From Halobacteriovoraceae bacterium (GTDB lineage: Bacteria > Bdellovibrionota > Bacteriovoracia > Bacteriovoracales > Bacteriovoracaceae): 64,000 nt of DNA. This document shows, piece after piece, positions 8,775 through 17,176 of the stretch (within the stretch, counting starts at the first letter, position 1; each line of letters starts with the position of its first letter). Location: assembly GCA_002712005.1 (NCBI GenBank), contig PASP01000004.1:435485-499484 (forward strand), written 5' to 3'. The notes under the pieces are model-generated. The model saw nothing but the letters and a program-made list of their open reading frames with translations, did no database searches and had not been told where the DNA came from. A program made the translations under genes and the position numbers.

Positions 8775-9935
8775 CTAAAGTCTTTCGATCAATAGAGCAA
8801 GGGCTTCTCCCCCTCCAATACAGATAGAGGCCATTCCATAACGACCTTTTGTATTCTCAAGGGCCGTCATTAAAGTAACCACAATACGAGTTCCTGAACA
8901 ACCAATAGGGTGTCCTAAACTTACTCCCCCACCATAAATGTTGACTTTATCACTTGGGAGTTCAAGCTCTTTCATCGCGGCCATAGTCACCACGGCAAAT
9001 GCTTCATTAATTTCAAAGAGATCAATATCGTTAAGGCTCATACCTGCTTTATCGATACACTTTTTCATCGCCTCCACTGGCGCAGTTGTGAACCATGTTG
9101 GATTTTGAGCATGCTTTGCATAGGAAACAATTTTAAATTTAGCTTGATCTTTATAAGCGTCTCCACCAAGAACCACTGCCGCAGCACCATCATTAATTGT
9201 CGAAGCATTAGCAGCTGTAATTGTTCCATCTTTTTGGAATGCTGGTCTAAGAGCTGGCATCTTTTCAAAGTTAGCTTTAAAAGGTCCTTCGTCCTCTTCA
9301 ACAGTCGTATCACCTTTTCTTCCCTTAACTACAACAGGTGTAATTTCAGACTTAAAGATGCCTTCACTTGCCGCTTTCTGAGCTCTTTTAAATGAATTAA
9401 TAGCAAACTCATCTTGCTCTTCACGAGTGAAGTTATATTTCTTAGCACATTCTTCCGCACAATTTCCCATTGGAGTCTTAGCGTAGGCATCTGTTAATCC
9501 ATCCCATTGCATAGAATCTTTTAAAGTCGTCTCTCCAAATTTGAATCCATTACGAGATCCTGGAATCAAATGAGGGGCTAAACTCATATTCTCCATTCCA
9601 CCGGCAACAACAACTTCGTTATCTCCTGCGAGAATCGTTTGAGCTCCAGAGATAATTGTTTTAAGCCCTGAACCACAGACTTTATTCACGGTCGTTGCAG
9701 GAGTAGATTCAGGAAGACCAGCAAAGATAGTCGCCTGTCTAGCAGGAGCCTGACCAACACCAGCTTGTACAACATTTCCCATGAATACTTCGTCTACTTT
9801 CTCTTTTCCCATTCCAATTTTATCAAGAGCACCTTTAATGGCCGCTGCCCCTAATTCTGGTGCTGCAACAGAAGAGAGTGAACCTAGGAAAGAACCACTT
9901 GGGGTACGTGAACCTGAAAGAATATAAACGGCCAT
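8775..9935 (-). CDS. Acetyl-CoA C-acetyltransferase (thiolase)
   Basis: Type II thiolase that condenses two acetyl-CoA or cleaves 3-ketoacyl-CoA. At 386 residues it has the expected length. The acyl-accepting Cys87 sits in VNKVCGSG, the NEAFA loop contains the conserved Asn-Glu-Ala-Phe, and the C-terminus has GHPIGCSG with the second catalytic Cys and the His. AAGGAG precedes the ATG. It is separate from, but likely works with, the hbd-crotonase-acyl-CoA dehydrogenase operon 3 kb away, giving a full acetyl-CoA to butanoyl-CoA or beta-oxidation cycle. A 9-bp-arm palindrome lies about 100 bp upstream. Confidence 0.93.
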   Translation of the reverse strand: MAVYILSGSRTPSGSFLGSLSSVAAPELGAAAIKGALDKIGMGKEKVDEVFMGNVVQAGVGQAPARQATIFAGLPESTPATTVNKVCGSGLKTIISGAQTILAGDNEVVVAGGMENMSLAPHLIPGSRNGFKFGETTLKDSMQWDGLTDAYAKTPMGNCAEECAKKYNFTREEQDEFAINSFKRAQKAASEGIFKSEITPVVVKGRKGDTTVEEDEGPFKANFEKMPALRPAFQKDGTITAANASTINDGAAAVVLGGDAYKDQAKFKIVSYAKHAQNPTWFTTAPVEAMKKCIDKAGMSLNDIDLFEINEAFAVVTMAAMKELELPSDKVNIYGGGVSLGHPIGCSGTRIVVTLMTALENTKGRYGMASICIGGGEALALLIERL

Positions 9936-10034
9936 AATTGCTCCTTAAAATAAATCGTATAGAATTTCACTTATACGTGGGTATTAAAATCGCACAGAGC
10001 TTAAACCATTGAATAGGGATTGAAAATGGCCGGC

Positions 10035-10055
10035 GAGTCTATGTCCCATAGACTC
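10035..10055. promoter_or_regulatory. Palindrome upstream of thiolase, candidate operator
   Basis: GAGTCTATG-TCC-CATAGACTC is a perfect 9-bp inverted repeat with a 3-nt centre, 100 bp upstream of the thiolase start and 108 bp upstream of the divergent 145-residue gene. Its size and symmetry fit a dimeric repressor site such as those of TetR-family fatty-acid regulators, but no regulator gene is adjacent. Confidence 0.45.
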
Positions 10056-10162
10056 AAGTTCATTTATACAATATCAACTACTTAGACGATAGCCTCTCGG
10101 CTTTACGAGTTTATACACTCTGGTGTAGTTTTGAAGTGAAATAAGTATTTAAGGAGCTATCT

Positions 10163-10600
10163 TTGCTATCAAGAAAAGAACAAGAACGTCTCGGCATTGT
10201 CCTTCCAGAACAATGGAGACAAAAGGTTGAATCAGTCCTCTATGGTGTTTATCAAAAGAATTGTGATAACGATAAAAAAGGATTTCAAGTCTACGCTATA
10301 ACCTACCCTGATGAACTCTTACTCACGGCCAGTTATCTCAATCAAGAAAAGCTTGAAGAAGCTCCTGTGACGTATATGATCAGTATGGACTTAGAAGAAA
10401 AAGAAGATCCACAAAAGTATCTCGATACCTTAATCGACTCTATCGGAATCTTCTTCGATCAATACTTTGCAGATGCCAATTGGAATGACTATCAGGCCAA
10501 TTGGGAAGAAGCCGAATATAAGAAACTCAAGTTTTTCTATAAAATAAGCCGTGAAAATATGGCCCTCTCAATACAAGCGGAGCAATTATTAAATCAATAA
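10163..10600 (+). CDS. Hypothetical cytoplasmic protein
   Basis: 145 residues, acidic, no signal peptide or membrane segment. It starts with a TTG at 10163 behind a good SD (AAGGAG at 10151-10156). The sequence is rich in Glu, Tyr and Trp (PEQWRQKVE, NWNDYQANWEEAEYK) and looks mostly alpha-helical. I do not recognise the family. The coding region probably overlaps the start of the following lipoprotein gene by 13 bp, which suggests an operon of two. Confidence 0.65.
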   Translation: MLSRKEQERLGIVLPEQWRQKVESVLYGVYQKNCDNDKKGFQVYAITYPDELLLTASYLNQEKLEEAPVTYMISMDLEEKEDPQKYLDTLIDSIGIFFDQYFADANWNDYQANWEEAEYKKLKFFYKISRENMALSIQAEQLLNQ

Positions 10601-11313
10601 ATAAACTCACATTCACACTCTTACTCAACTCGTCCCTATTAATGAGCTGTACCTCAGAAAATAGAACTCCTGCTAAAGAAGCTCAGCAAGGAGGAAAAGT
10701 GGTTAAAGTTGAGTCCATCCTTTCCCTGGCCCCTAAGCTTCGTATCATTAATGATAAAGGTGAGATCAAAGTCGATAGCACAATGGGCTCAAAAGAAAAT
10801 GTCTTAAGCTATGAAAAGAAAAACTGGAAAGAGTGGTGTGTTCTTCACGATAAAGAAGAAAAAGGCATTCATACAGTTGAAGTAGAAAATACCTCTTTTA
10901 CTGGTGAAGATGGTTGCGAGCTTCTGTGGAAATTAAACCTTACTCCCAATACGGAGTTAGAGCTTAAACAAAGAGCAGGTAAAATTGAAGGTCGAGGCTC
11001 ACTCTTTGATCTTAAGATCCAGCAAGCAGCAGGAAAGCTTTCTTGGATTGATTCAGATATGCCTATTCAAGTGGAAATGGCTGCTGGAAAAGTTGAATGG
11101 CAAGCCCTGTCCTGGCCAAAGAAACAAAGTTCTTCAATTGAGGTCGCAGCAGGTTCTGTCCTCGTTAAAAGTCCAAAAAATGCTACTGTCGTGACTAAAA
11201 TCTCCAATGCTATTGGAAAAGAAAAGAATGAGTTTGAAAAATCTCAGAAAGATTTTCATAAACTTGAGATTGAAGTAGCAACCGGTAAGGCCCAACATAT
11301 CTCGATCAAATAG
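10588..11313 (+). CDS. Lipoprotein with repeated A-G-K beta segments, probable ATT start
   Basis: The only ATG in frame (10642) lies directly before SCTSE, which would leave a lipobox Cys with no signal peptide. Extending upstream in frame gives a basic end (IKSINK), a hydrophobic stretch (LTFTLLLNSSLL) and the lipobox LLMSC. No ATG, GTG or TTG exists there, but ATT at 10588 has GGAG (10579-10582) five nt before it. The mature protein carries recurring (A/R)AGK(I/L/V) strands (RAGKIEG, AAGKLSW, AAGKVEW, VAAGSVLV, ATGKAQH), as in beta-solenoid DUF4097-like folds. Function is unknown; it is probably anchored in the periplasm or outer membrane. Confidence 0.7.
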   Translation: MKSINKLTFTLLLNSSLLMSCTSENRTPAKEAQQGGKVVKVESILSLAPKLRIINDKGEIKVDSTMGSKENVLSYEKKNWKEWCVLHDKEEKGIHTVEVENTSFTGEDGCELLWKLNLTPNTELELKQRAGKIEGRGSLFDLKIQQAAGKLSWIDSDMPIQVEMAAGKVEWQALSWPKKQSSSIEVAAGSVLVKSPKNATVVTKISNAIGKEKNEFEKSQKDFHKLEIEVATGKAQHISIK

Positions 11314-11322
11314 AATAAAAAA

Positions 11323-11348
11323 AAGCCCCTTATAAAAGGGGCTTTTTT
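11323..11348. terminator. Bidirectional terminator
   Basis: AAGCCCCT (11323-11330) and AGGGGCTT (11337-11344) form a perfect 8-bp stem with a 6-nt loop, T-rich on the plus strand and preceded by an A8 run that gives a T run on the minus strand. It serves the lipoprotein gene and the convergent H1-like gene. Confidence 0.9.
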
Positions 11349-11370
11349 ATATCATCATTTTAATTTTTAA

Positions 11371-12585
11371 TTATTCGTCAAACATACCAGCTTTAGAACT
11401 TCCCTTTGTCTCAAAAGCAATATCTTGATCATCATCATCACCGTCTTCTAGATCTTCGTATGATTCTTCATCAGCATCAATATCCATTTCTTTTAGGATA
11501 GCAAAGAATGACTTCTCATCTGTCAGATCAGAGATAACAGACTCAACAAATTTAACGGGATACTTCTCAATCAAGTTCTCGATTAGATCTTGAAGCTGTC
11601 CTTCTTCAAGCATTTTTTGTTTCTTTTTAATATCTTTCCAATCAGCAATATAGTGGTATCGGCAATAACCTTTGGTTGTCGCTGGGTTTTCACAATTACG
11701 ATACATACATTCATCAGAATCAGAGGTGTAGAACTCAAGAGTTCTAAGGGCCTGAAAGATCTCTTTTAGAGAATATTCTTCTGCTAAGTCAGAAATACCA
11801 TCAGATAATTTTTCTTTAGTCTCAGAAGCCACATCTTTTTTCTGCTTTTTCGTCAGCTTGGCCACTTCGGCTTCAACTTCAGCTTCAAAGTCAAAACTTC
11901 CCTGAGAATCTTTCATTTTTGGTGAATCTGATTTGTCCATTTTCTTCTTACTTGTAGGTGTAGAAGCATTCTTTTCGACAGATTCAGCTTTATTCTTAGT
12001 AGTTTTTTTAGCTGCTTTAGGTGCAGTAGATTTTGTTGTTTTCTTGGCCACCTCTTGAGCTGCCTTGGTCGTCTTTTTGGCGACTTTCGCGGCTGCTTTA
12101 GTGGTTTTCTTTGCTGTTTTCTTAGCGGCTTTAGTTGTCTTCTTGGTTACTTTCTTAGCGGCTTTAGTGGTTTTCTTTGCCGTTTTTTTGGCTACTTTCT
12201 TAGCTGCTTTGGTGGTTTTCTTTGCTACTTTCTTTGCCGTTTTTTTGGCCGTTTTTTTGGCTGCCTTTTTAACAACCTTTTTCGTGGTTTTTTTGGAAGC
12301 TTTGGGAGCGTTTTTCTTTACAGCTTTCTTAGCAGCTTTCTTAGCGGTTTTCTTGGCTGCCTTTTTTGCAGTTTTCTTGGCCGTTTTCTTCGCAGTCTTC
12401 TTAGTTGTCTTTTTAGCCGTTTTTTTGGTCACTTTCTTTGCTGTTTTCTTAGCTGTCTTTTTAGCCGTTTTCTTTGTAGCTTTCTTAGCCGTTTTCTTAG
12501 CTGCCTTCTTCGTTGTTTTCTTAGCAACCTTCTTCTTTACTGTTGTCTTCTTCTTCGCTTTCTTAGCGGCTTTCTTCTTGGCCAT
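11371..12585 (-). CDS. Histone H1-like Lys/Ala-rich DNA-binding protein with acidic, Cys/His C-terminal domain
   Basis: About 404 residues. The N-terminal 200 or so are imperfect repeats of KKTAKK, KKAAKK and TTKAAKK, the pattern of the histone H1 tail and bacterial H1-like proteins, which bind and compact DNA without sequence preference. From about residue 225 the composition changes to a mixed and then acidic globular part. This includes a putative zinc site, C-x4-C ... YCRYHY (near residues 297-318), and ends in a strongly acidic tail (EDGDDDDQD). I start it at the ATG at 12585, with GGAG 8 nt upstream; a GTG 33 bp earlier is in frame. It is monocistronic, with its own terminator. Confidence 0.85.
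   Translation of the reverse strand: MAKKKAAKKAKKKTTVKKKVAKKTTKKAAKKTAKKATKKTAKKTAKKTAKKVTKKTAKKTTKKTAKKTAKKTAKKAAKKTAKKAAKKAVKKNAPKASKKTTKKVVKKAAKKTAKKTAKKVAKKTTKAAKKVAKKTAKKTTKAAKKVTKKTTKAAKKTAKKTTKAAAKVAKKTTKAAQEVAKKTTKSTAPKAAKKTTKNKAESVEKNASTPTSKKKMDKSDSPKMKDSQGSFDFEAEVEAEVAKLTKKQKKDVASETKEKLSDGISDLAEEYSLKEIFQALRTLEFYTSDSDECMYRNCENPATTKGYCRYHYIADWKDIKKKQKMLEEGQLQDLIENLIEKYPVKFVESVISDLTDEKSFFAILKEMDIDADEESYEDLEDGDDDDQDIAFETKGSSKAGMFDE
12005..12570. repeat. Low-complexity tandem coding repeat of the H1-like gene
   Basis: DNA repeats based on a 12- to 15-bp unit such as GCCGTTTTCTTAGC recur with small changes, encoding the K-x-A-K-K series on the minus strand. This region is prone to length change by slippage and also creates two long meaningless antisense frames. 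Confidence 0.8.
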
Positions 12586-12735
12586 ACCAACTTTCTCCAG
12601 TATTTTTTTTAAAACCACGGTTTCACCTTTGATGCTAACCCATCAAAAACTGACTAAAACTACCAATTTTTATTGGTAACACTTCTTTTATCCCTAGGCA
12701 AATAGAATGCTTGTGAAAGAGTGTTTCCACGGCCT

Positions 12736-12760
12736 AAAAAAGAGAGATAACCTCTCTTTT
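12736..12760 (-). terminator. Terminator of the acyl-CoA dehydrogenase operon
   Basis: AAAAGAGAG (12738-12746) and CTCTCTTTT (12752-12760) form a 9-bp stem with a 5-nt loop. Read on the minus strand it ends in a run of T, 20 bp after the stop of the acyl-CoA dehydrogenase gene. Confidence 0.75.
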
Positions 12761-12781
12761 AATTAGACCGTCGCACAATTT

Positions 12782-13921
12782 CTATCGATATTCTTTTAAT
12801 TCATTGGCCGCGATCACAAGCCTTTGAATCTCAGATGTACCTTCATAGATCTCCGTGATTTTCGCATCTCTAAAATGACGCTCAACAGGATATTCTTTTA
12901 CATATCCATTACCACCAAGAACCTGAATGGCCTTAGTTGTAATCCACATAGCCGACTCACTAGCAAATACTTTCGCTTGAGCAGCTTCCTTAGAATAAGG
13001 TTCGCCTAAGTCTTTTAAACGACTTGCTTCTGCGATAAGTAAACGAGAAGCTGCTATTTTAGTACTCATATCCGCAAGGATAAATTGAATGGCCTGGAGA
13101 TCACCGATGGGCTTTCCAAATTGAATCCTCTCCATTGAGTATTTCTTAGCATAGCGAAAAGCTGCTTCTGCAATACCAAGAGCTTGAGCAGCAATACCAA
13201 TTCTCCCACCATCGAGAGTGGCCAGACCAATACTGAATCCTTTTTTCTCTTTTCCAAGAAGGTTTTCTTTGGGAACCTTAACATTTTCAAAAACAATCTG
13301 AGTTGTAGATGAACCTTTGATACCAAGCTTATCTTCAGCTTTTTGAATGCTAAATCCTTCCCAAGCAGTTTCTACCACAAGAGCGGACATTCCTTTATGG
13401 TCATCAGTCTTTTCAGTCTTAGCAAAAACAACGGCAACATCAGCCTCTTTACCATTCGTAATCCAGTTCTTAGTTCCATTAAGGAGATAGTGATCCCCTT
13501 TATCTTCAGCATAAGTCGTTAAAGAAGCGGCATCAGATCCGGCATCTGGTTCAGAAAGACAAAAACACCCAACCCATTCACCAGTGGCCATCTTGGGAAG
13601 ATATTTGGCCTTTGTTTCTTGAGAACCGTATTGAATGATTGGCCATGTGGCTAATGAAGTGTGAGCAGACACGAGTACACCCGTTGAAGCACACCCTCTT
13701 GAAAGCTCTTCCACGATAATGGCGTAGCTTGTGTAATCCATTCCCGCTCCACCAAACTCTTCTGGAATATAAGATCCCATGAATCCATTTTCCGCTACTT
13801 TCTGTACTAATGACTCAGGAATTTTTCCTTTTTCATCAATCTCTGCAGCAAGTGGGGCAACTTCCGCATCACTAAATTTAGCAACTAATTCTCTTAATTC
13901 TTTGTATTCTGGGCTATGCAT
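12782..13921 (-). CDS. Acyl-CoA dehydrogenase (short-chain/butyryl-CoA type)
   Basis: FAD enzyme that introduces the 2,3 double bond into acyl-CoA (or reduces crotonyl-CoA). The 379 residues match the family. Visible are GFMGSYIPEEFGG, the signature LSEPDAGSDAASL, TNGKEADVAVV, and the C-terminal IQVLGGNGYVKEYP followed by RDAKITEIYEGTSEIQ, whose Glu is the catalytic base position in short-chain enzymes. It is last in an operon with hbd and a crotonase, spaced 19 bp after the latter. Electron transfer would go through ETF, which is not in the window. Confidence 0.93.
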   Translation of the reverse strand: MHSPEYKELRELVAKFSDAEVAPLAAEIDEKGKIPESLVQKVAENGFMGSYIPEEFGGAGMDYTSYAIIVEELSRGCASTGVLVSAHTSLATWPIIQYGSQETKAKYLPKMATGEWVGCFCLSEPDAGSDAASLTTYAEDKGDHYLLNGTKNWITNGKEADVAVVFAKTEKTDDHKGMSALVVETAWEGFSIQKAEDKLGIKGSSTTQIVFENVKVPKENLLGKEKKGFSIGLATLDGGRIGIAAQALGIAEAAFRYAKKYSMERIQFGKPIGDLQAIQFILADMSTKIAASRLLIAEASRLKDLGEPYSKEAAQAKVFASESAMWITTKAIQVLGGNGYVKEYPVERHFRDAKITEIYEGTSEIQRLVIAANELKEYR

Positions 13922-13940
13922 ATAGTTTAATCCTTTTTAA

Positions 13941-14747
13941 TTATTTTCCAGTGAATTCAGGTTTTCTTTTTTCAACAAAAGCAGCTGTTCCCTCTTTCAT
14001 ATCTTCTGATCCAAAAACAGCAGCAAATTGTTCTAACTCATGTCTCAGGCCATCAGCAACAGCGAGGTCATTGGCTTCGTTCATCACTTTCTTAGAAAGT
14101 TTTACAGCATTAGGACTTACTTTGAGAATTTGTCCCATCGTTTTCTCTGCTGCTGCAATCATCTCATCTTTTGTTTTAAAAAGTTGAGTTGCCAGTCCTA
14201 TCCTATAAGCCTCATCAGCCGAGACATTTCTTCCTGTATAAATGATTTCCTTCGCTCTATTTCTTCCCACTAGTTTTGCCAGTCTTTGAGTTCCCCCAAA
14301 TCCAGGAATGAGTCCAAGCTTTACCTCAGGTTGTCCAAAAACAGCAGACTCTACAGCGTAGATAAAATCTGAGGCCATCGCCATTTCTGTACCACCTCCA
14401 AGAGCAAAACCATTAACACAAGCTATAACGGGCATAGGTAATGCTTCAAAGAGAAGAGTGACTTCTTGGCCAAGAGATCCAAAGTCCTTTGCTTGATCCA
14501 CATTCATATCTCTCATTTGAGCTATATCTGCTCCTGCAATGAATGCTTTTTCACCAGCACCGGTAAAGATAATCCCTTTTACAGTCTGACCATCATCTTC
14601 TTCTATAAGGTGACCTAATAAAGTTTTGAGTTCCGATAAAACGGTAGAGTTCAGAGCATTAAGCTTCTTTTCTCTATTGATCGTTAAATAACCAATGGAT
14701 TCTTTAACTTCAAAAGTAATTGTTTCGTAATTATTTGTTATATACAT
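13941..14747 (-). CDS. Enoyl-CoA hydratase/crotonase
   Basis: Hydrates 2-enoyl-CoA to 3-hydroxyacyl-CoA. The 268 residues show the oxyanion-hole motifs AGADIAQM and [16 protein letters not shown], with catalytic Glu positions in GGTE and [17 protein letters not shown]. The start at 14747 has AAGAGG 5 nt upstream and overlaps the end of hbd by 17 bp. With the dehydrogenase genes on both sides it makes the middle step of the beta-oxidation or butanoyl-CoA cycle. Confidence 0.93.
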   Translation of the reverse strand: MYITNNYETITFEVKESIGYLTINREKKLNALNSTVLSELKTLLGHLIEEDDGQTVKGIIFTGAGEKAFIAGADIAQMRDMNVDQAKDFGSLGQEVTLLFEALPMPVIACVNGFALGGGTEMAMASDFIYAVESAVFGQPEVKLGLIPGFGGTQRLAKLVGRNRAKEIIYTGRNVSADEAYRIGLATQLFKTKDEMIAAAEKTMGQILKVSPNAVKLSKKVMNEANDLAVADGLRHELEQFAAVFGSEDMKEGTAAFVEKRKPEFTGK

Positions 14748-15588
14748 AAAAACCTCTTCCCGACTTTCTTCCCATTCTTCCTGCTAGAACATACTTTTTC
14801 AAAAGAGGACATGGACGATATTTAGTATCTCCTAATCCTTCATGAAGAACTTCCATGATGGCCAAGCAAGTATCAAGTCCAATGAAGTCTGCCAATTCAA
14901 ATGGTCCCATTGGTTGATTGGTTCCTAGCTTCATACCAGTATCAATATCTTCGCAACTAGCCACACCTTCATAATGAGCATAAATAGCTTCATTAATCAT
15001 AGGCATTAAAATACGATTAATGGCAAAACCAGCCACATCGTTAACCTTTATAAAAGTTTTCCCCATTTTTTGAGAAGCTTCTTCAACAGCATCAAAGGTC
15101 TCATCACTTGTTTCGAGTCCTCTAATTCCCTCAACGAGTTTCATAACAGGAACCGGATTCATAAAGTGCATTCCTGCCACCTTATCTGGACGACTCGTTA
15201 CTGCTGCAATTTCGGTAATGGAAATTGAAGAAGTATTGGTTGCCAAAATAGCCCCCTCTTTAGCCACTTCATCAAGCTGCTTGAAGATTTTGAATTTGAT
15301 TTCTTTATTTTCTGTTGCTGCTTCAATAAGGAGATCACAATCTTTAAGAGAAGTAAGGTCTGTTTCTCCTTTCAGACGACCGAGAGTTTCTGATACAAAT
15401 GAGCTCTCCCATTTCCCTTTTTCAACACCACGGTTGAGCTGCTTCTCTATAAAGCCATATCCGAAATCCAAGGCTTCTTGAGAAATATCAAACATTTGAA
15501 CTTCGTAACCTGCCATAGCTGCAACCTGAGAAATCCCTCTTCCCATTTGGCCAGCACCTACCACACCAATTTTCTTGATGGTCGTCAT
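14731..15588 (-). CDS. hbd: 3-hydroxybutyryl-CoA dehydrogenase
   Basis: NAD(P)-dependent oxidation of 3-hydroxyacyl-CoA, or reduction of acetoacetyl-CoA. The 285 residues begin with the Rossmann motif [15 protein letters not shown]; later come [12 protein letters not shown], the catalytic-His segment [15 protein letters not shown] and [12 protein letters not shown]. The length is right for the stand-alone single-domain enzyme. It is first in the operon hbd-crotonase-acyl-CoA dehydrogenase. AGAGG precedes the ATG. Confidence 0.94.
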   Translation of the reverse strand: MTTIKKIGVVGAGQMGRGISQVAAMAGYEVQMFDISQEALDFGYGFIEKQLNRGVEKGKWESSFVSETLGRLKGETDLTSLKDCDLLIEAATENKEIKFKIFKQLDEVAKEGAILATNTSSISITEIAAVTSRPDKVAGMHFMNPVPVMKLVEGIRGLETSDETFDAVEEASQKMGKTFIKVNDVAGFAINRILMPMINEAIYAHYEGVASCEDIDTGMKLGTNQPMGPFELADFIGLDTCLAIMEVLHEGLGDTKYRPCPLLKKYVLAGRMGRKSGRGFYVYNK

Positions 15589-15873
15589 TTGTAACCTCTT
15601 TGCTAAATATCAGTTATTTAAATCTTCTTATTTTAAGTGCGAAGATAATATAGACCCCATGGCCGATTTTCAAATCTAAAGACAGGCAAAACTGGTATGC
15701 CAAATTGATTTATGATAAGAATAGAGAGACATAATGGAAATTTCAGGTATTTATAGATTTTTTTTACATTATGGCCATTTAATCTTGCCAAGAACGAGAA
15801 TATCATTTAAAACCTTAAAGCTATTCACACGTGATTGGACAAGTGCATTAAGATTTAAACGCAGGAGTTGGTT

Positions 15874-16137
15874 GTGCCACATCATAAATCCGCAGTAAAA
15901 CGCGTAAGACAAACAAAAGTTAGAACTCAAAGAAACAAGACGAAAATTACAATGGTTAAATCAGCCATTAAAAAAGTTCGTAGTGCTGTAGAAGCTGGTG
16001 ATAAGTCAGCCGCTACTAATGCTCTTACAAACGCTCAAAGTAAAATCGCTCGTCTTGCTAAAGCTGGAGTAATTAAGCCTAATACAGCTGCTCGTAAGAC
16101 AAGTCGTCTTGCTAGCGCAGTAAGCAAGCTTTCTTAA
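15874..16137 (+). CDS. rpsT: 30S ribosomal protein S20
   Basis: Small-subunit protein that binds 16S rRNA. The 87 residues begin PHHKSAVKRVRQT and are rich in Lys, Arg and Ala, ending TSRLASAVSKLS, as in S20. The start is the GTG at 15874: AGGAG at 15863-15867 is 6 nt upstream, while the TTG at 15868 overlaps the SD. A GTG start limits expression in E. coli S20 too (TTG there). The gene is convergent with the holA-like gene, keeping the common holA-rpsT adjacency. Confidence 0.96.
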   Translation: MPHHKSAVKRVRQTKVRTQRNKTKITMVKSAIKKVRSAVEAGDKSAATNALTNAQSKIARLAKAGVIKPNTAARKTSRLASAVSKLS

Positions 16138-16183
16138 TTCAAAATATTTAAGATTAGTAATACCCTACGAAGTCTTCTATATT

Positions 16184-16208
16184 AGCCCACTTTTTAGTGG
16201 GCTTTTTA
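16184..16208 (+). terminator. rpsT terminator
   Basis: AGCCCACT (16184-16191) and AGTGGGCT (16196-16203) form a perfect 8-bp stem with a 4-nt loop followed by five T. Confidence 0.92.
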
Positions 16209-16216
16209 CGTTTAAT

Positions 16217-17176
16217 CTACTTGTGGTAAGAATCAATTAATCGAAGCTTTAGTTGATGCCCCAACTCTGCAGACTTCTGCTTGGCCAAGATCTCACAATT
16301 TCCAAAGAATTTTAACTCATCCCGCAGTTCGGCACCTGACCACATTCGAGAATGGAGCTCAATTTCTTTGTCATACTTACTAGGGCGAGCTTTGGCGGCC
16401 ATATAGCTGGTATCCGACATTTTGAGAATATGGGACTGCATAAAGTTAAAGAACTTAATCATTTCAATATGGTCATTTACGAAAGGAATGAGTTTCTTAT
16501 AAAAACTTTGAAATTTCTTAGAGCCCCATAATTTAGCAAGCCCAAAAGTATCAAACTTATCTTTTTCCCATTCTGCTTTGATATCTTCAATATCAATCTG
16601 TCCCATAGGCTTGCCCAGGAGAGCGAGTTTTTTCAGCACATGAATATATTCTGAAGCTTCTGATGGGATATTTTCAACGAGATAAGTTTGAGCTTTATAA
16701 CTCAGAGGTAATGACATTTGTTCGCAAATGAATTTCATAAGCTTATCGTAGTCCCAAAAATTTGGAGTTTTAATTTTATAACTTTGAACTTCTTCTTTCT
16801 TCTTTAACTTATCAAAGAATTTATTCTCTTTTTGGAAACTAAGGAGAAAATAGCGGCTCCCCCAGTCTACATCTTCCTCAAGGAGAAACTCTTGAACTGG
16901 TGCTGACAAATGCTCACTCATAAGGACTTTATAGGATTGTCCAGATGAGAAGAAATCCAATGTCTTGAGATTATCCTCAAGCCAAGCCACGGTTACATCT
17001 TGGGGATTTAAGACAGACCATTTTCCACCATCGAGATAATGGGACGGCACTGAATTCAGAAAGATTTTTTCTAAGAAAGGGTCATAACAGGAAAAAGCAT
17101 AGAGCCCATGCTTCCCCTCTTGTAAAAGATGGGGGTAATTATTTTTAAATTCCCAAGGAAAGAAACTAGAAAACAT
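16217..17176 (-). CDS. holA: Putative DNA polymerase III delta subunit (divergent)
   Basis: 319 residues, about the length of HolA, the clamp-loader subunit that opens the beta clamp. There is no strong motif. The layout fits: an N-terminal part similar to a degenerate AAA fold (QSYKVLMSEH, SRYFLLSFQ), a helical middle (EYIHVLKKLALLGK) and a C-terminal helical collar ending QKSAELGHQLKLRLID. The main support is context: it overlaps the lptE-like gene by 11 bp and neighbours rpsT, the usual lptE-holA and holA-rpsT order. A structure comparison would decide. Confidence 0.6.
   Translation of the reverse strand: MFSSFFPWEFKNNYPHLLQEGKHGLYAFSCYDPFLEKIFLNSVPSHYLDGGKWSVLNPQDVTVAWLEDNLKTLDFFSSGQSYKVLMSEHLSAPVQEFLLEEDVDWGSRYFLLSFQKENKFFDKLKKKEEVQSYKIKTPNFWDYDKLMKFICEQMSLPLSYKAQTYLVENIPSEASEYIHVLKKLALLGKPMGQIDIEDIKAEWEKDKFDTFGLAKLWGSKKFQSFYKKLIPFVNDHIEMIKFFNFMQSHILKMSDTSYMAAKARPSKYDKEIELHSRMWSGAELRDELKFFGNCEILAKQKSAELGHQLKLRLIDSYHK

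Noticed and set aside
12055-12679. Two long antisense frames (185 and 204 residues) across the H1-like gene
   Set aside because: They are hydrophobic or Cys/Phe-rich low-complexity shadows of the K-x-A-K-K repeat; no SD or known domain supports them.
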